Assembly: GCA_965261585.1 (NCBI GenBank)
Contig: CBDHDN010000058.1
Coordinates: forward strand, 67,949 to 131,948
DNA from: CBDHDN01 sp965261585
GTDB taxonomy: Bacteria; Pseudomonadota; Alphaproteobacteria; UBA6615
Length of the DNA stretch: 64,000 nt
Direction: 5' to 3'
The position numbers and the translations under genes are program-made. A model generated the notes under the pieces. That model was not told where the DNA came from, ran no database searches, and was given only the letters and a program-made list of their open reading frames with translations. Positions within the stretch are counted from its first letter, which is position 1, and every line of letters begins with the position of its first letter. Below, piece after piece: positions 54,563 to 63,028 of the stretch.

Positions 54563-55785
54563 GGCGACGCCGGCTCGCCGGCGTCGGCCGCGAGCGCCTG
54601 GACGATGCGTTCCGCCAGGCGGTCGGCCACGTCCTCCTTCGTCATGCGCGGCCAAGAGGCGACGTCGTCGCCGGTGATCAGATGCACGGTGTTGTGGGTG
54701 CCGCCGAACGTCCCGGCCGCGGCCGAGACGTCGTTGGCGACGATCCAGTCGCAGCCCTTGGCCTGCAGCTTCGTTCGCGCCTGGGCCACCACGTTCTGTG
54801 TCTCGGCGGCGAAGCCGATGACCAGCCGCGGGCGTTTGTTGTCGCGCGCGCTCAGGGTGGCGAGAATGTCCGGATTGGCCGCGAAGGCGAGGGCCGGCGG
54901 CGCGCCCTTGGCCTGCTTCTTGAGCTTCTGGGCGGCCGGCTTGGCGACTCGCCAGTCGGCAACCGCGGCGGCGCAGACGGCGACGTCCGCCGGCAGCGCC
55001 GACTGGCAGGCGGCCAGCATGTCCGTTGCCGTCTCTATGCGGTGCACCGCCACGCCGGGCGGGTCGGCAAGCGATGTCGGGCCGGACACCAGCGTCGTCT
55101 CGGCACCCAGGCGTGCCAGGGCCTGGGCAATGGCGTGACCCTGCCGGCCCGAGGAGCGGTTGGCGATAAAGCGCACGGGGTCGATCGGCTCATGCGTCGG
55201 GCCGCTGGTGACGAGGGCCCGGCGGCCGCTCAGCGGCGCTCGGTCAGCGAAATAGGCGGCGACCGCGGCGGCGATCGCCGGCGGCTCCGCCATGCGGCCG
55301 AAGCCATATTCGCCGCAGGCCATGTCGCCCTCATCGGGGCCGACGAACAGCACGCCGCGGGCCTGGAGCTGCGCCAGGTTTGCCCGGGTCGCCGCGTGCT
55401 CCCACATGCGCACGTTCATCGCCGGCGCCAGCAGCACGGCCTTGTCCGTTGCCAACAGCGCCGTCGACGCCAGATCGTCGGCCTGGCCGTTGGCCAGCTT
55501 GGCCATGACGTCCGCCGTGGCCGGCGCGACGACGACCAAATCGGCGTCGCGGCTCAACTGGATGTGGCCGATCTCGGCCTCCGCGATCAGCGAGAACAGG
55601 TCGGTGTAGACCTTGTCCTCGGACAGCGAGGCAAGCGTCAGCGGGGTCACGAACTCGGCGCCGGCGCGTGTCAGGATGCAGCGGACGGCCAGGCCGTGCT
55701 GGCGCAGCCGGCGGACCAGCTCGCCGCTCTTGTAGGCGGCGATCCCGCCGGTGACAATCAGAAGAACACGCTTTCCATGCAACAC
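54559..55785 (-). CDS. coaBC: Bifunctional CoaBC (phosphopantothenoylcysteine synthetase/decarboxylase)
   Basis: 408 residues. CoaC half: VLLIVTGGIAAYKSGELV, active-site His in EIGHIQLSRDAD, PAMNVRMWEH, Cys in MACGEYGFGRM. CoaB half: FIANRSSGRQGHAIAQAL, AAAVADWRVAK and Lys-rich KLKKQAKG. Converts 4'-phosphopantothenate to 4'-phosphopantetheine for CoA. Confidence 0.94.
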   Translation of the reverse strand: MLHGKRVLLIVTGGIAAYKSGELVRRLRQHGLAVRCILTRAGAEFVTPLTLASLSEDKVYTDLFSLIAEAEIGHIQLSRDADLVVVAPATADVMAKLANGQADDLASTALLATDKAVLLAPAMNVRMWEHAATRANLAQLQARGVLFVGPDEGDMACGEYGFGRMAEPPAIAAAVAAYFADRAPLSGRRALVTSGPTHEPIDPVRFIANRSSGRQGHAIAQALARLGAETTLVSGPTSLADPPGVAVHRIETATDMLAACQSALPADVAVCAAAVADWRVAKPAAQKLKKQAKGAPPALAFAANPDILATLSARDNKRPRLVIGFAAETQNVVAQARTKLQAKGCDWIVANDVSAAAGTFGGTHNTVHLITGDDVASWPRMTKEDVADRLAERIVQALAADAGEPASP

Positions 55786-55846
55786 GGGTGGGGTTTCCGC
55801 GATTGTACGTGGGAGTCCTGTACTTAAACCTAGCCCGTCTGGGCGA

Positions 55847-57415
55847 TCACAACAACAGGGCGATGACGACGCCGGCGCCGAGCACCGCGACGGCGAGCCA
55901 CAGCGGCCAGACCCTCGGCCGGGCGCGCTCCGCGTTTGCGCCAGGGTTTACGCCCGGGTTCGCACGCGGCTCCGCGTTGGCGAGACGCTCTGCCACACGT
56001 TGCACGTCGGCGATGGCGCGCGGCATCTTGGCAAGCGCCTCCAGCGCATCGACGACCATGTCGCGGACCCGGGCCTCGGGGCCCCGGTTCTCGCGCATCC
56101 AGTCCTCGATCAGCGGCTGGGCCAGCAGCCACATGTTGGCGTCGGGCGCCAGATGCCGGCCGACGCCCTCGGCGATCAGTATGGTCTTCTGCAGCAGCAG
56201 CAGCTGGGGCTGGGTCTCCATTTCGAACTGTTCGGTCACCTGAAACAGCTGGGCGAGCAGCCGGGCGATCGAGATGTCGCCCGCCGAGCGGCCCAGGATC
56301 GGCTCGGTGAACGAGCGCAGCGCTTGGGTGAACGTGTCCAGCCGCTTGTCGGCGGGGACGTAGCCGGCCTGGAAATGGACCTGGGCGACGCGTTTGTAGT
56401 CACCGGTCAGGATCCCCTGCAGCATGTCGGCCAAATAGATCCGCGTCTTGCGGTCAAGGCGCCCCATGATGCCGAAGTCGATCGCGATCAGCTCGCCGTC
56501 GTCGCCGACGAAGACGTTGCCGGGATGCATGTCGGCGTGGAAGAAGCCGTCGCGGAAGCCCTGCTTGAAAAAGGCCGTGGCGGCATTGCGCACGATCTCT
56601 TCCAGGTCGTGGCCGGCGGCCACCAGCGCGTCGACGTCGTGGATCGGAATGCCCTCGACACGCTCCAGCGTCAGGACGCGCTGGGCCGTGCGCGTCCAGT
56701 CGATGGCCGGCACGCGAAACGTCGGGTCGCCGGCGAAGTTCTCGGCCAGCTCGGCCGCCGCCGCCGCCTCCAGCCGCAGGTCCATCTCGATGCGCACGGA
56801 ATCGGCGAAGGTCTCGACCGATGCCAGGGGCCGCAGCCGGCGCAGGCGCGGCTGGGTGCGCTCGACCTGGATGGCCAGCCAACGGAGCAGCGCGAGGTCA
56901 CGCTCGAACGCTTGCTCGACGCCCGGCCGCAGGATCTTGACCGCGACCCGCTCGCCCGGCGCGTCGCCCTCGGGGTGCGTCACGGCGAAGTGGACTTGAG
57001 CGATCGAGGCCGCGGCGACCGGTTCGTCTTCGAACTCGGCGAACAGCGCGTCGATCGGCCGGCCGAGCTCGGCCTCCACGGTCGCGCGCGCCCGGTCGGT
57101 GGGGAACGGCGGCAGGCGGTCCTGCAGGGCGGACAGGTCCGCCGTCATGGTCTCGCCAAACAAATCGGAGCGGGTGCTGAGTGCCTGGCCAAGCTTGATG
57201 AAGCTGGGACCAAGCGCCTCCAGCGCCAGGGCAAGGCGCTGACCCGGCCGCAAATGGCGCACCCGGCGCATCGTGCGGAAGCCCGACAGGGCCCGGGCGG
57301 GCGGCAGCACCCAGCGGCCGGCCGGCGTCCATGTCAGCAGGAACAGCGCGTCGTGGCGGGCCAGGGTCCGGGCGATCGAAAGCAGGCGCAGAATGTGGCG
57401 GGGGGCGCCGAACAT
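55847..57415 (-). CDS. ubiB: UbiB, ubiquinone biosynthesis atypical kinase/ATPase
   Basis: 522 residues. KxGQ motif SFIKLGQALSTRSDLFGE, Ala-rich loop VAAASIAQVHFA, and HADMHPGNVFVGDD with IAIDFGIMGRLD for metal. A C-terminal membrane helix (WPLWLAVAVLGAGVVIALLL). Just before it is a low-complexity ANPGVNPGANA link encoded by a short tandem repeat near 55935-55975. Part of the aerobic ubiquinone pathway. Confidence 0.93.
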   Translation of the reverse strand: MFGAPRHILRLLSIARTLARHDALFLLTWTPAGRWVLPPARALSGFRTMRRVRHLRPGQRLALALEALGPSFIKLGQALSTRSDLFGETMTADLSALQDRLPPFPTDRARATVEAELGRPIDALFAEFEDEPVAAASIAQVHFAVTHPEGDAPGERVAVKILRPGVEQAFERDLALLRWLAIQVERTQPRLRRLRPLASVETFADSVRIEMDLRLEAAAAAELAENFAGDPTFRVPAIDWTRTAQRVLTLERVEGIPIHDVDALVAAGHDLEEIVRNAATAFFKQGFRDGFFHADMHPGNVFVGDDGELIAIDFGIMGRLDRKTRIYLADMLQGILTGDYKRVAQVHFQAGYVPADKRLDTFTQALRSFTEPILGRSAGDISIARLLAQLFQVTEQFEMETQPQLLLLQKTILIAEGVGRHLAPDANMWLLAQPLIEDWMRENRGPEARVRDMVVDALEALAKMPRAIADVQRVAERLANAEPRANPGVNPGANAERARPRVWPLWLAVAVLGAGVVIALLL

Positions 57416-57475
57416 GGGCGGCGCTATAACACGGGCCGTGTAAACATCATACGACGCGCGGCGGGCCCTGCCCGG

Positions 57476-58282
57476 TCAGATTCGCCAAGCCGAATGGAGT
57501 GCCGCGATGCCGCCGGAAAGGTTCTGTACCTTGACCTGATCCAGGCCGGCGGCGGCGATCAGGCGGGCCAAACGAGGCTGCGGCGGAAACCGGCGGATGC
57601 TCTCGACGAGATAGCGGTAGGCGGCCTCGTCGCCGGCGACGAGGCGGCCGAGGCGCGGCAGGACGGCAAAGGAATAGCGGTCGTAGAGGGCGCCGAGGAA
57701 CGGCACGGCGACGTGGCTAAACTCCAGGCACAGGAAGCGGCCGCCGGGCTTGAGGACGCGCCGCGCCTCGGCCAGGGCCTGGTCGATGTGGGTGACGTTG
57801 CGCAGGCCGAAGGCGATCGTGTAGGCGTCGATTGAGGAATCGGCCAACGGCACGGCCTCGGCATCGCCGCACAGCCAGGCCAGCGTTGGCCTGGCGTGGG
57901 TCGGCGCGCGGGCAGGGGCGCCGGTGAAGGGGTGGGTGGCGGCGCGGCGGCGGCCGGCGGCGAGCATCTCCCGATTGACGTCGCAGACGACGACGGACGT
58001 GTCAGCGATGGCGCGGCGGCGGGCCCGCCGCAGGACCCGAAAGGCGATATCGCCGGTGCCGCCGGCCATGTCGAGCAGGCACATGCCCGGGGCGATGTCC
58101 AGGCGGTCGAGCAGGGCCGCCTTCCACAGCCGGTGCAGGCCGCCGCTCATCAGGTCGTTCATCAGGTCGTAGCGGCGCGCGACCGAATCGAACACGTCGC
58201 GCACGTGGCGTGCCTTGTCGGCGGCCGGCACCGCGCGGAACCCGAACGCTGCCGTCTTCGACTCTGGGGCCGGGTCGGTCAT
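57476..58282 (-). CDS. ubiE: Ubiquinone/menaquinone biosynthesis C-methyltransferase UbiE
   Basis: 268 residues from ATG 58282 (a second candidate is 58294). Motifs: VRDVFDSVARRYDLMNDLMS, LLDMAGGTGDIAFRVLRR (SAM) and the UbiE signature YTIAFGLRNVTHIDQALAEA, plus RVLKPGGRFLCLEFS. An Ala/Pro/Thr link (APARAPTHARP) is an insertion near residue 125. Divergent from mutM; first gene of the ubiE-ubiB-coaBC-dut group. Confidence 0.94.
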   Translation of the reverse strand: MTDPAPESKTAAFGFRAVPAADKARHVRDVFDSVARRYDLMNDLMSGGLHRLWKAALLDRLDIAPGMCLLDMAGGTGDIAFRVLRRARRRAIADTSVVVCDVNREMLAAGRRRAATHPFTGAPARAPTHARPTLAWLCGDAEAVPLADSSIDAYTIAFGLRNVTHIDQALAEARRVLKPGGRFLCLEFSHVAVPFLGALYDRYSFAVLPRLGRLVAGDEAAYRYLVESIRRFPPQPRLARLIAAAGLDQVKVQNLSGGIAALHSAWRI

Positions 58283-58317
58283 GGTCGCGACCATAGTCGA
58301 CCGACGGGCCGCGCTAC

Positions 58318-58356
58318 CAGCATCGTGGGCCAGTATCGCGGGCCAGCATCGCGGGC
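58318..58356. repeat. Three 13-bp tandem repeats between ubiE and mutM
   Basis: CAGCATCGTGGGC, CAGTATCGCGGGC and CAGCATCGCGGGC in direct tandem (58318-58330, 58331-58343, 58344-58356). They lie in the divergent promoter region of ubiE and mutM. Copy-number change could alter spacing. No binding protein is known. Confidence 0.85.
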
Positions 58357-58396
58357 GGGGTGGCCGGCGCCGGCGGAGCCGCTATAGTCGCCGGCC

Positions 58397-59242
58397 ATGC
58401 CCGAACTCCCAGAAGTGGAAACGATCCGACGCGGCCTCGCGCCGTGGCTCGATGGCCGTGTGCTGACGGCCGTCGAGGCGCGCACGCCGGCGCTGCGTTT
58501 CCCGCTGCCGCGGGACTTTGCGGCGCGGCTGCAGGGCCGGCGCGTGCTGCGCCTCGACCGACGCGCCAAGTTCCTGCTCGTGTATCTCGACGACGGTCAG
58601 GTGCTGATCGTGCATCTCGGCATGAGCGGGCGCCTGCGGGTCATCGCGCCGTCGGACAGCGAGCCTGACGAGCGCCACGACCACGTCGTCTTCCAAACCG
58701 ACCAGGGAGCGACGATCCGCTACAACGACGCCCGCAGGTTCGGCTTCATGGATCTGGTCGACGAGGCGGCGCTGGCGACGCACCCGATGCTGCGCCTGCT
58801 GGGGCCGGAGCCGCTGGGCAACGGCTTCAACGCCGCGGTCTTGGCGGCGGCGCTGGCCGGTCGGCGCACGCCGATCAAGGCGGTGCTGCTGGATCAGCGG
58901 ACCGTCGCGGGCCTGGGCAATATCTATGCCTGCGAGGCGCTCTATTGGGCCGGCATATCGCCGCGGCGCAACGCCTACACCGTCGGGCCGCGACGGGCCG
59001 AGCGGCTGACGGCGGCGATCCGCCGGGTGCTCGTGGCGGCGATCGATGCCGGCGGGTCGAGCCTGCGCGACTTCAAGCACACCGACGGGCAGCGCGGCTA
59101 CTTCCAGGCCAACTTCGCCGTCTATGACCGGGCCGGCGCGCCCTGCCCGCAATGCGCCGAGGCGGGCGCAATCGGCTGTACCGTGCGGCGGATCGTACAG
59201 TCCGGCCGCTCGACTTTCTATTGCCCACGGCGCCAGCGTTGA
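58397..59242 (+). CDS. mutM: Formamidopyrimidine-DNA glycosylase MutM (Fpg)
   Basis: 281 residues, base-excision repair of 8-oxoguanine. Catalytic Pro1-Glu2 in PELPEVETIRRGLAP and Lys in the DRRAKFLLV loop; helix-two-turn-helix near 160-185 (DQRTVAGLGNIYACEAL). The C-terminal zinc finger has Cys250, Cys253 and Cys276, but the fourth position (279) is Arg (CPRRQR) where Cys is expected. The codon CGC (59231-59233) is one base from TGC. The enzyme may be weakened. Confidence 0.92.
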   Translation: MPELPEVETIRRGLAPWLDGRVLTAVEARTPALRFPLPRDFAARLQGRRVLRLDRRAKFLLVYLDDGQVLIVHLGMSGRLRVIAPSDSEPDERHDHVVFQTDQGATIRYNDARRFGFMDLVDEAALATHPMLRLLGPEPLGNGFNAAVLAAALAGRRTPIKAVLLDQRTVAGLGNIYACEALYWAGISPRRNAYTVGPRRAERLTAAIRRVLVAAIDAGGSSLRDFKHTDGQRGYFQANFAVYDRAGAPCPQCAEAGAIGCTVRRIVQSGRSTFYCPRRQR

Positions 59243-59258
59243 GCTAAGAGCGACCCAG

Positions 59259-59654
59259 ATGCAGGCGCGCCGCGACATGACTTGGGCCGCCGTTGCGGCC
59301 TTGGTCGTCGCGACCGGCTTGATCCCGTCGTCATTCCGGCAGGGCCCGTCGGCAGGCGAGTTCCTGACCGCGATCGAAGACCTGCCGTTGATGCCCGGCC
59401 TCGCCGAGGATCACGGCGCCGGGCTCGCGTTCGACAAGCCGGGCGGGCGCGTCGTCGAGGCCTTTGCGTTTGGGGCGGTCGACCGCGAAGCGGTGCTGCG
59501 GTTCTATGCCGAGACGCTGCCGGGGCTTGGCTGGCGAGTTTCGGCGACGCCACGGCCGGACAAGCGTTGGCAGCGCGACGATGAAGCGCTGCATCTGGAT
59601 ATCGTGGGCGAGGGGCCGCCGCTGATCGTGCGTTTCTATCTGACGCCCAACTGA
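59259..59654 (+). CDS. Small exported protein of unknown function
   Basis: 131 residues from ATG 59259. The N-terminus is a signal anchor (TWAAVAALVVATGLIPSSF). The rest, about 95 residues (DREAVLRFYAETLPGLGWRV and the C-terminal LIVRFYLTPN), looks like a small compact periplasmic domain. I do not recognise it. It lies between mutM and the hydratase on the same strand, the place where alphaproteobacteria often have a similar short protein. Confidence 0.7.
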   Translation: MQARRDMTWAAVAALVVATGLIPSSFRQGPSAGEFLTAIEDLPLMPGLAEDHGAGLAFDKPGGRVVEAFAFGAVDREAVLRFYAETLPGLGWRVSATPRPDKRWQRDDEALHLDIVGEGPPLIVRFYLTPN

Positions 59655-59695
59655 ACGCCCTTATCGCAGACCAATCCCGTTGCAGGGAGGCCGCC

Positions 59696-60472
59696 ATGGC
59701 CTATGAGACAATCGAAATCGAAACCCACGGCCGTGTCGGCCTGATCAGGTTGAACCGGCCCAAGGCGATGAACGCGCTCAATGCCGCGCTCGTCGCCGAA
59801 CTCGCGACCGCGATCGACGCCTGCGAAGCCGACGACGACATCGGCTGCATCGTCCTGACCGGCTCGGACAGGGCGTTCGCGGCCGGCGCCGACATCAAGG
59901 AGATGGCCGAGAAGTCCTATATGGACATGCACCTGGAGAATTTTCTGGTCCTCGGCTGGGAGCGGATCGCCACCGCCCGCAAACCGACCATCGCCGCTGT
60001 CGCCGGCTATGCGCTGGGCGGCGGTTGCGAGCTCGCGATGATGTGCGATTTCATCCTGGCCGCCGATAACGCCAAGTTCGGCCAGCCCGAGATTCAGCTC
60101 GGCACGATCCCCGGTATCGGCGGGACACAGCGGCTGACCCGTCTCGTCGGCAAGGCAAAGGCCATGGAGATGTGTCTGACCGGCCGCATGATGGAGGCCG
60201 AGGAGGCGGAACGCGCCGGGCTCGTCAGCCGCATCGTGCCGGTCGAAGATCTGGTCGACGAGGCCATCAAGACGGCCGACAAGATCGCCCGACTGTCGCG
60301 GCCGATCGTCTATCTCGCCAAGGATGCGGTCAACCGCGCCTACGAGACGACCTTGGCCGAAGGGATCCGCTTCGAGCGCCGGCTGTTCCACGCGACGTTC
60401 GCGACCGAGGACCAGAAGGAGGGGATGGCGGCGTTCGTCGAGAAACGCGAGCCGAGCTTCAAGAACCGTTGA
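59696..60472 (+). CDS. Enoyl-CoA hydratase (crotonase family)
   Basis: 258 residues. Substrate-binding RAFAAGADIKEMAEKSY and oxyanion region GYALGGGCELAMMCDFILA with the catalytic Glu region QPEIQLGTIPGIGGTQRLTR. Beta-oxidation of short chains is the usual role. Followed after 80 bp by rpsT. Confidence 0.9.
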   Translation: MAYETIEIETHGRVGLIRLNRPKAMNALNAALVAELATAIDACEADDDIGCIVLTGSDRAFAAGADIKEMAEKSYMDMHLENFLVLGWERIATARKPTIAAVAGYALGGGCELAMMCDFILAADNAKFGQPEIQLGTIPGIGGTQRLTRLVGKAKAMEMCLTGRMMEAEEAERAGLVSRIVPVEDLVDEAIKTADKIARLSRPIVYLAKDAVNRAYETTLAEGIRFERRLFHATFATEDQKEGMAAFVEKREPSFKNR

Positions 60473-60552
60473 GCCCGCCGCGGCCAGCTTGACGGTTCCC
60501 TGAGGGCACGGTTATAACCGCCGCACGTAATCGCGAAACACCTGGAACGAAC

Positions 60553-60816
60553 ATGGCGCACCACAGCTCGGCCAAGAAGCGCATTCGGCGCAATGCCCGG
60601 CGCGAGGTCATCAACGGCGCGCGGGTCGGCCGCGTCAGGACCTTCGTCAAGAGGGTCGAGACAGCTATCGCAAGCGGCGACAAGTCGGCGGCGCAGGCGG
60701 CGTTGAAGTCCGCACAGCCGGAAATGCACCGCGGTGTGAGCAAGGGCGTGGTCCACAAGAACACCGTGTCGCGCAAGCTGTCGCGACTGTCTGCGCGCAT
60801 CAAGGCGTTGGGCTAG
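60553..60816 (+). CDS. rpsT: 30S ribosomal protein S20
   Basis: 87 residues; basic, helical: KKRIRRNARREVINGARVGR at the N-terminus and GVVHKNTVSRKLSRLSARIK at the C-terminus. Its position before dnaA is common in alphaproteobacteria. Confidence 0.95.
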   Translation: MAHHSSAKKRIRRNARREVINGARVGRVRTFVKRVETAIASGDKSAAQAALKSAQPEMHRGVSKGVVHKNTVSRKLSRLSARIKALG

Positions 60817-61270
60817 CCAGCGGTTCGATCCTCGCCGTGGCCGTGGCGCAAACCGTCGCGTGCCGACCACAACGCACAAAAAAATGCGTGTTCGCTTTTC
60901 GGACCCATTGCGGTCTATCGCCGCCACATGTATCCTCTGTAAGTATTGCTGGCGGTGCCGAATAAGAATATTCGGCAAATAAACACCAATAGGACACAAA
61001 TAAATTTATAGGGATTTGCAGTGGCGGGGGGCCGAATACCGTAGAAGTAATAAGGACCGGGCGGCTTACTGGGGCTTCGCCTGATCGAATTGTGGCGCAT
61101 TTATCTTAGCCGGTTCTTCCCACCAGTCGAATCTCTACAAGTAAAGCGGGTGCACGAGGCGCACTAGACGCTTCGGCGCCGATTTTGGGGGGGTGCAATT
61201 TTATGCGGGCCGCGCGCTTCGGGCCTGGTCCACGTGACGCGGTGCCGGGCTTGCGAAACGACGGATCGCG
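60817..61270. other. 454-bp intergenic region upstream of dnaA (possible origin region)
   Basis: No gene is visible. A+T-rich patch at about 60955-61020, including a hairpin CCGAATA-AGAA-TATTCGG (60958-60975) and another hairpin ACGCA-(8)-TGCGT near 60868. I found no exact DnaA box (TTATCCACA or TTATnCACA) by eye, so the region is called only by its place before dnaA. It probably holds the dnaA promoter; the exact site was not seen. Confidence 0.6.
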
Positions 61271-62698
61271 ATGGGAGAAAATCGCCGGATGACACAGCCA
61301 TGGGGGCGGGCGAACGCGGCGCTGATTGAACAGTGGACGCGGGTACGGGGGCAGTTGCGGATCGAATTTGGAGATGCTGCATTCGATAGTTGGTTGAAGC
61401 CGTTGACGCTTGGCGAGGTCCAGCCTCACCGCGTGCGGGTGACCGTGCCAACTCGATTCATGCGCGACTGGATCGATTCCAACTACACCGCACGGCTGGC
61501 CGAGCTGTGGGCTAGCGAGAATCCAGCGATCAAATCGGTTGAGATCATCGTCGAGCCGATGGGGGCCGCCGTCCTGCCGGCCGGGGCACCGCCGCGGCCG
61601 GAGCGCGCCGAAATGACGGCCGCGCCCGTGGAGGCGCGCACGGAGGCACCGGGGGTCGGCAGCGCGGAAAAATCGCTGATCTCGACGCTCGACGCCCGCT
61701 TCACGTTCTCGAATTTCGTGGTCGGCCGACCGAACGAGCTGGCCCATGCCGCCGCCCGGCGGGTCGCCGATTCGAAGGACGTCCACTTCAATCCGCTGTT
61801 CCTTTATGGCGGGGTGGGGCTGGGCAAGACCCATCTGATGCACGCCATCGCCTGGCACATCCGCCGGCGGTTCCCTGAGCGGCGCGTGTTGTACATGTCG
61901 GCCGAGAAGTTCATGTACCAGTTCATCCGGGCACTGCGCTTCAAGACGATGATGGACTTCAAGGAGCTGTTCCGTTCGGTCGACGTGCTGATGGTCGACG
62001 ATATCCAATTCATCGCCGGCAAGGACTCAACGCAGGAGGAGTTCTTCCATACGTTCAACGCGCTGGTCGATCAGAACCGGCAGATCGTCGTCTCGGCCGA
62101 CAAGTCGCCGTCCGACCTGGAGGGTATGGAAGAGCGCGTCAAGTCGCGGCTTGGGTGGGGGCTGGTCGCCGACCTGCACCCCACGGATTACGAGCTGCGC
62201 CTCGGCATCCTGCAGTCGAAGGCCGAGCAATTGAGCGCCGACGTGGCGCCCAAGGTGTTGGAGTTTCTGGCCCACAAGATCACGTCCAACATTCGTGAGC
62301 TCGAAGGCGCGCTCAATCGCCTGGTTGCTCACGCGACGCTCGTCGGCCGGCCGATCACGTTGGAGACGACCCAGGATGTGTTGCACGATCTGTTGCGCGC
62401 GAACGACCGGCGCGTGACCATCGAAGAGATACAAAAGCGCGTCGCCGAGCACTTCAACATCCGCTTGGCCGACATGCATTCGGCCCGGCGGGCCCGCGCC
62501 GTGGCCCGTCCGCGGCAGGTGGCGATGTATTTGTCAAAGCAGCTCACGTCGCGCTCATTGCCCGAGATCGGCCGCAAATTCGGCGGACGAGACCATACGA
62601 CCGTCATGCATGCCGTGCGCAGGGTCGAGGAGTTGCGGGCCGGCGACGGCAGCTTCAGCGAGGATATCGAGCTGTTGCGACGCATGCTCGAATCCTGA
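61271..62698 (+). CDS. dnaA: Chromosomal replication initiator protein DnaA
   Basis: 475 residues. Domain I ~1-80, linker ~80-140, then AAA+ domain III with Walker A GGVGLGKTHLMHA and Walker B VLMVDDIQFIAG, and domain IV with the DNA-binding signature GRKFGGRDHTTVMHAVRRVE. Start ATG 61271; a second ATG 18 bases further is an alternative (MTQPWGRANA). It binds origin DNA and opens it. Confidence 0.96.
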   Translation: MGENRRMTQPWGRANAALIEQWTRVRGQLRIEFGDAAFDSWLKPLTLGEVQPHRVRVTVPTRFMRDWIDSNYTARLAELWASENPAIKSVEIIVEPMGAAVLPAGAPPRPERAEMTAAPVEARTEAPGVGSAEKSLISTLDARFTFSNFVVGRPNELAHAAARRVADSKDVHFNPLFLYGGVGLGKTHLMHAIAWHIRRRFPERRVLYMSAEKFMYQFIRALRFKTMMDFKELFRSVDVLMVDDIQFIAGKDSTQEEFFHTFNALVDQNRQIVVSADKSPSDLEGMEERVKSRLGWGLVADLHPTDYELRLGILQSKAEQLSADVAPKVLEFLAHKITSNIRELEGALNRLVAHATLVGRPITLETTQDVLHDLLRANDRRVTIEEIQKRVAEHFNIRLADMHSARRARAVARPRQVAMYLSKQLTSRSLPEIGRKFGGRDHTTVMHAVRRVEELRAGDGSFSEDIELLRRMLES

Positions 62699-63028
62699 GT
62701 TGGCGCGGCCGTGACGACGGCCTGAGAGGTGTCGGCGCGCGGGTTGAGCCGGCCTCTCCGCTTGTGTCTCATAACCCATTGAAAAACAACACGCCTTGAC
62801 GACCCCGTTAGACACCGGTCGGGGTCGATTTCGGTGTGGAAATGGGCGCGTTCTGGTATAATGCGCGCCGCAAGGCAGGTGCGCGTTCGCGGACGCAGCA
62901 CGGGCCTCGGCAAGCGCCCTGAAAGGCTTCGTTCGGCATCTCTTTTGGCTTCCGAATCGCAGCTTAAAAAGCACCCTCGCAGGCGGGCGATCGATGCTCC
63001 GCCCGGCCACTTTCGACTGTAAAATCTG
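62699..63028. promoter_or_regulatory. dnaA-dnaN intergenic region: hairpin, extended -10 promoter and long leader
   Basis: 330 bp without a gene. A stem-loop CGACCCCG (62800-62807) / CGGGGTCG (62820-62827) could end dnaA transcripts, though no T run follows. Then TGG-TATAAT (62854-62862), a perfect extended -10, gives a strong promoter; no matching -35 is evident. The leader to the dnaN ATG at 63029 is about 160 bases and has no obvious ribosome-binding site beside the ATG. Confidence 0.6.

Noticed and set aside
60817..61270. Calling this region oriC outright
   Set aside because: Only position and base composition support it; no DnaA box seen.
62800..62827. A definite intrinsic terminator after dnaA
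   Set aside because: The stem is good, but the loop is long and no T run follows; kept only as part of the intergenic description.
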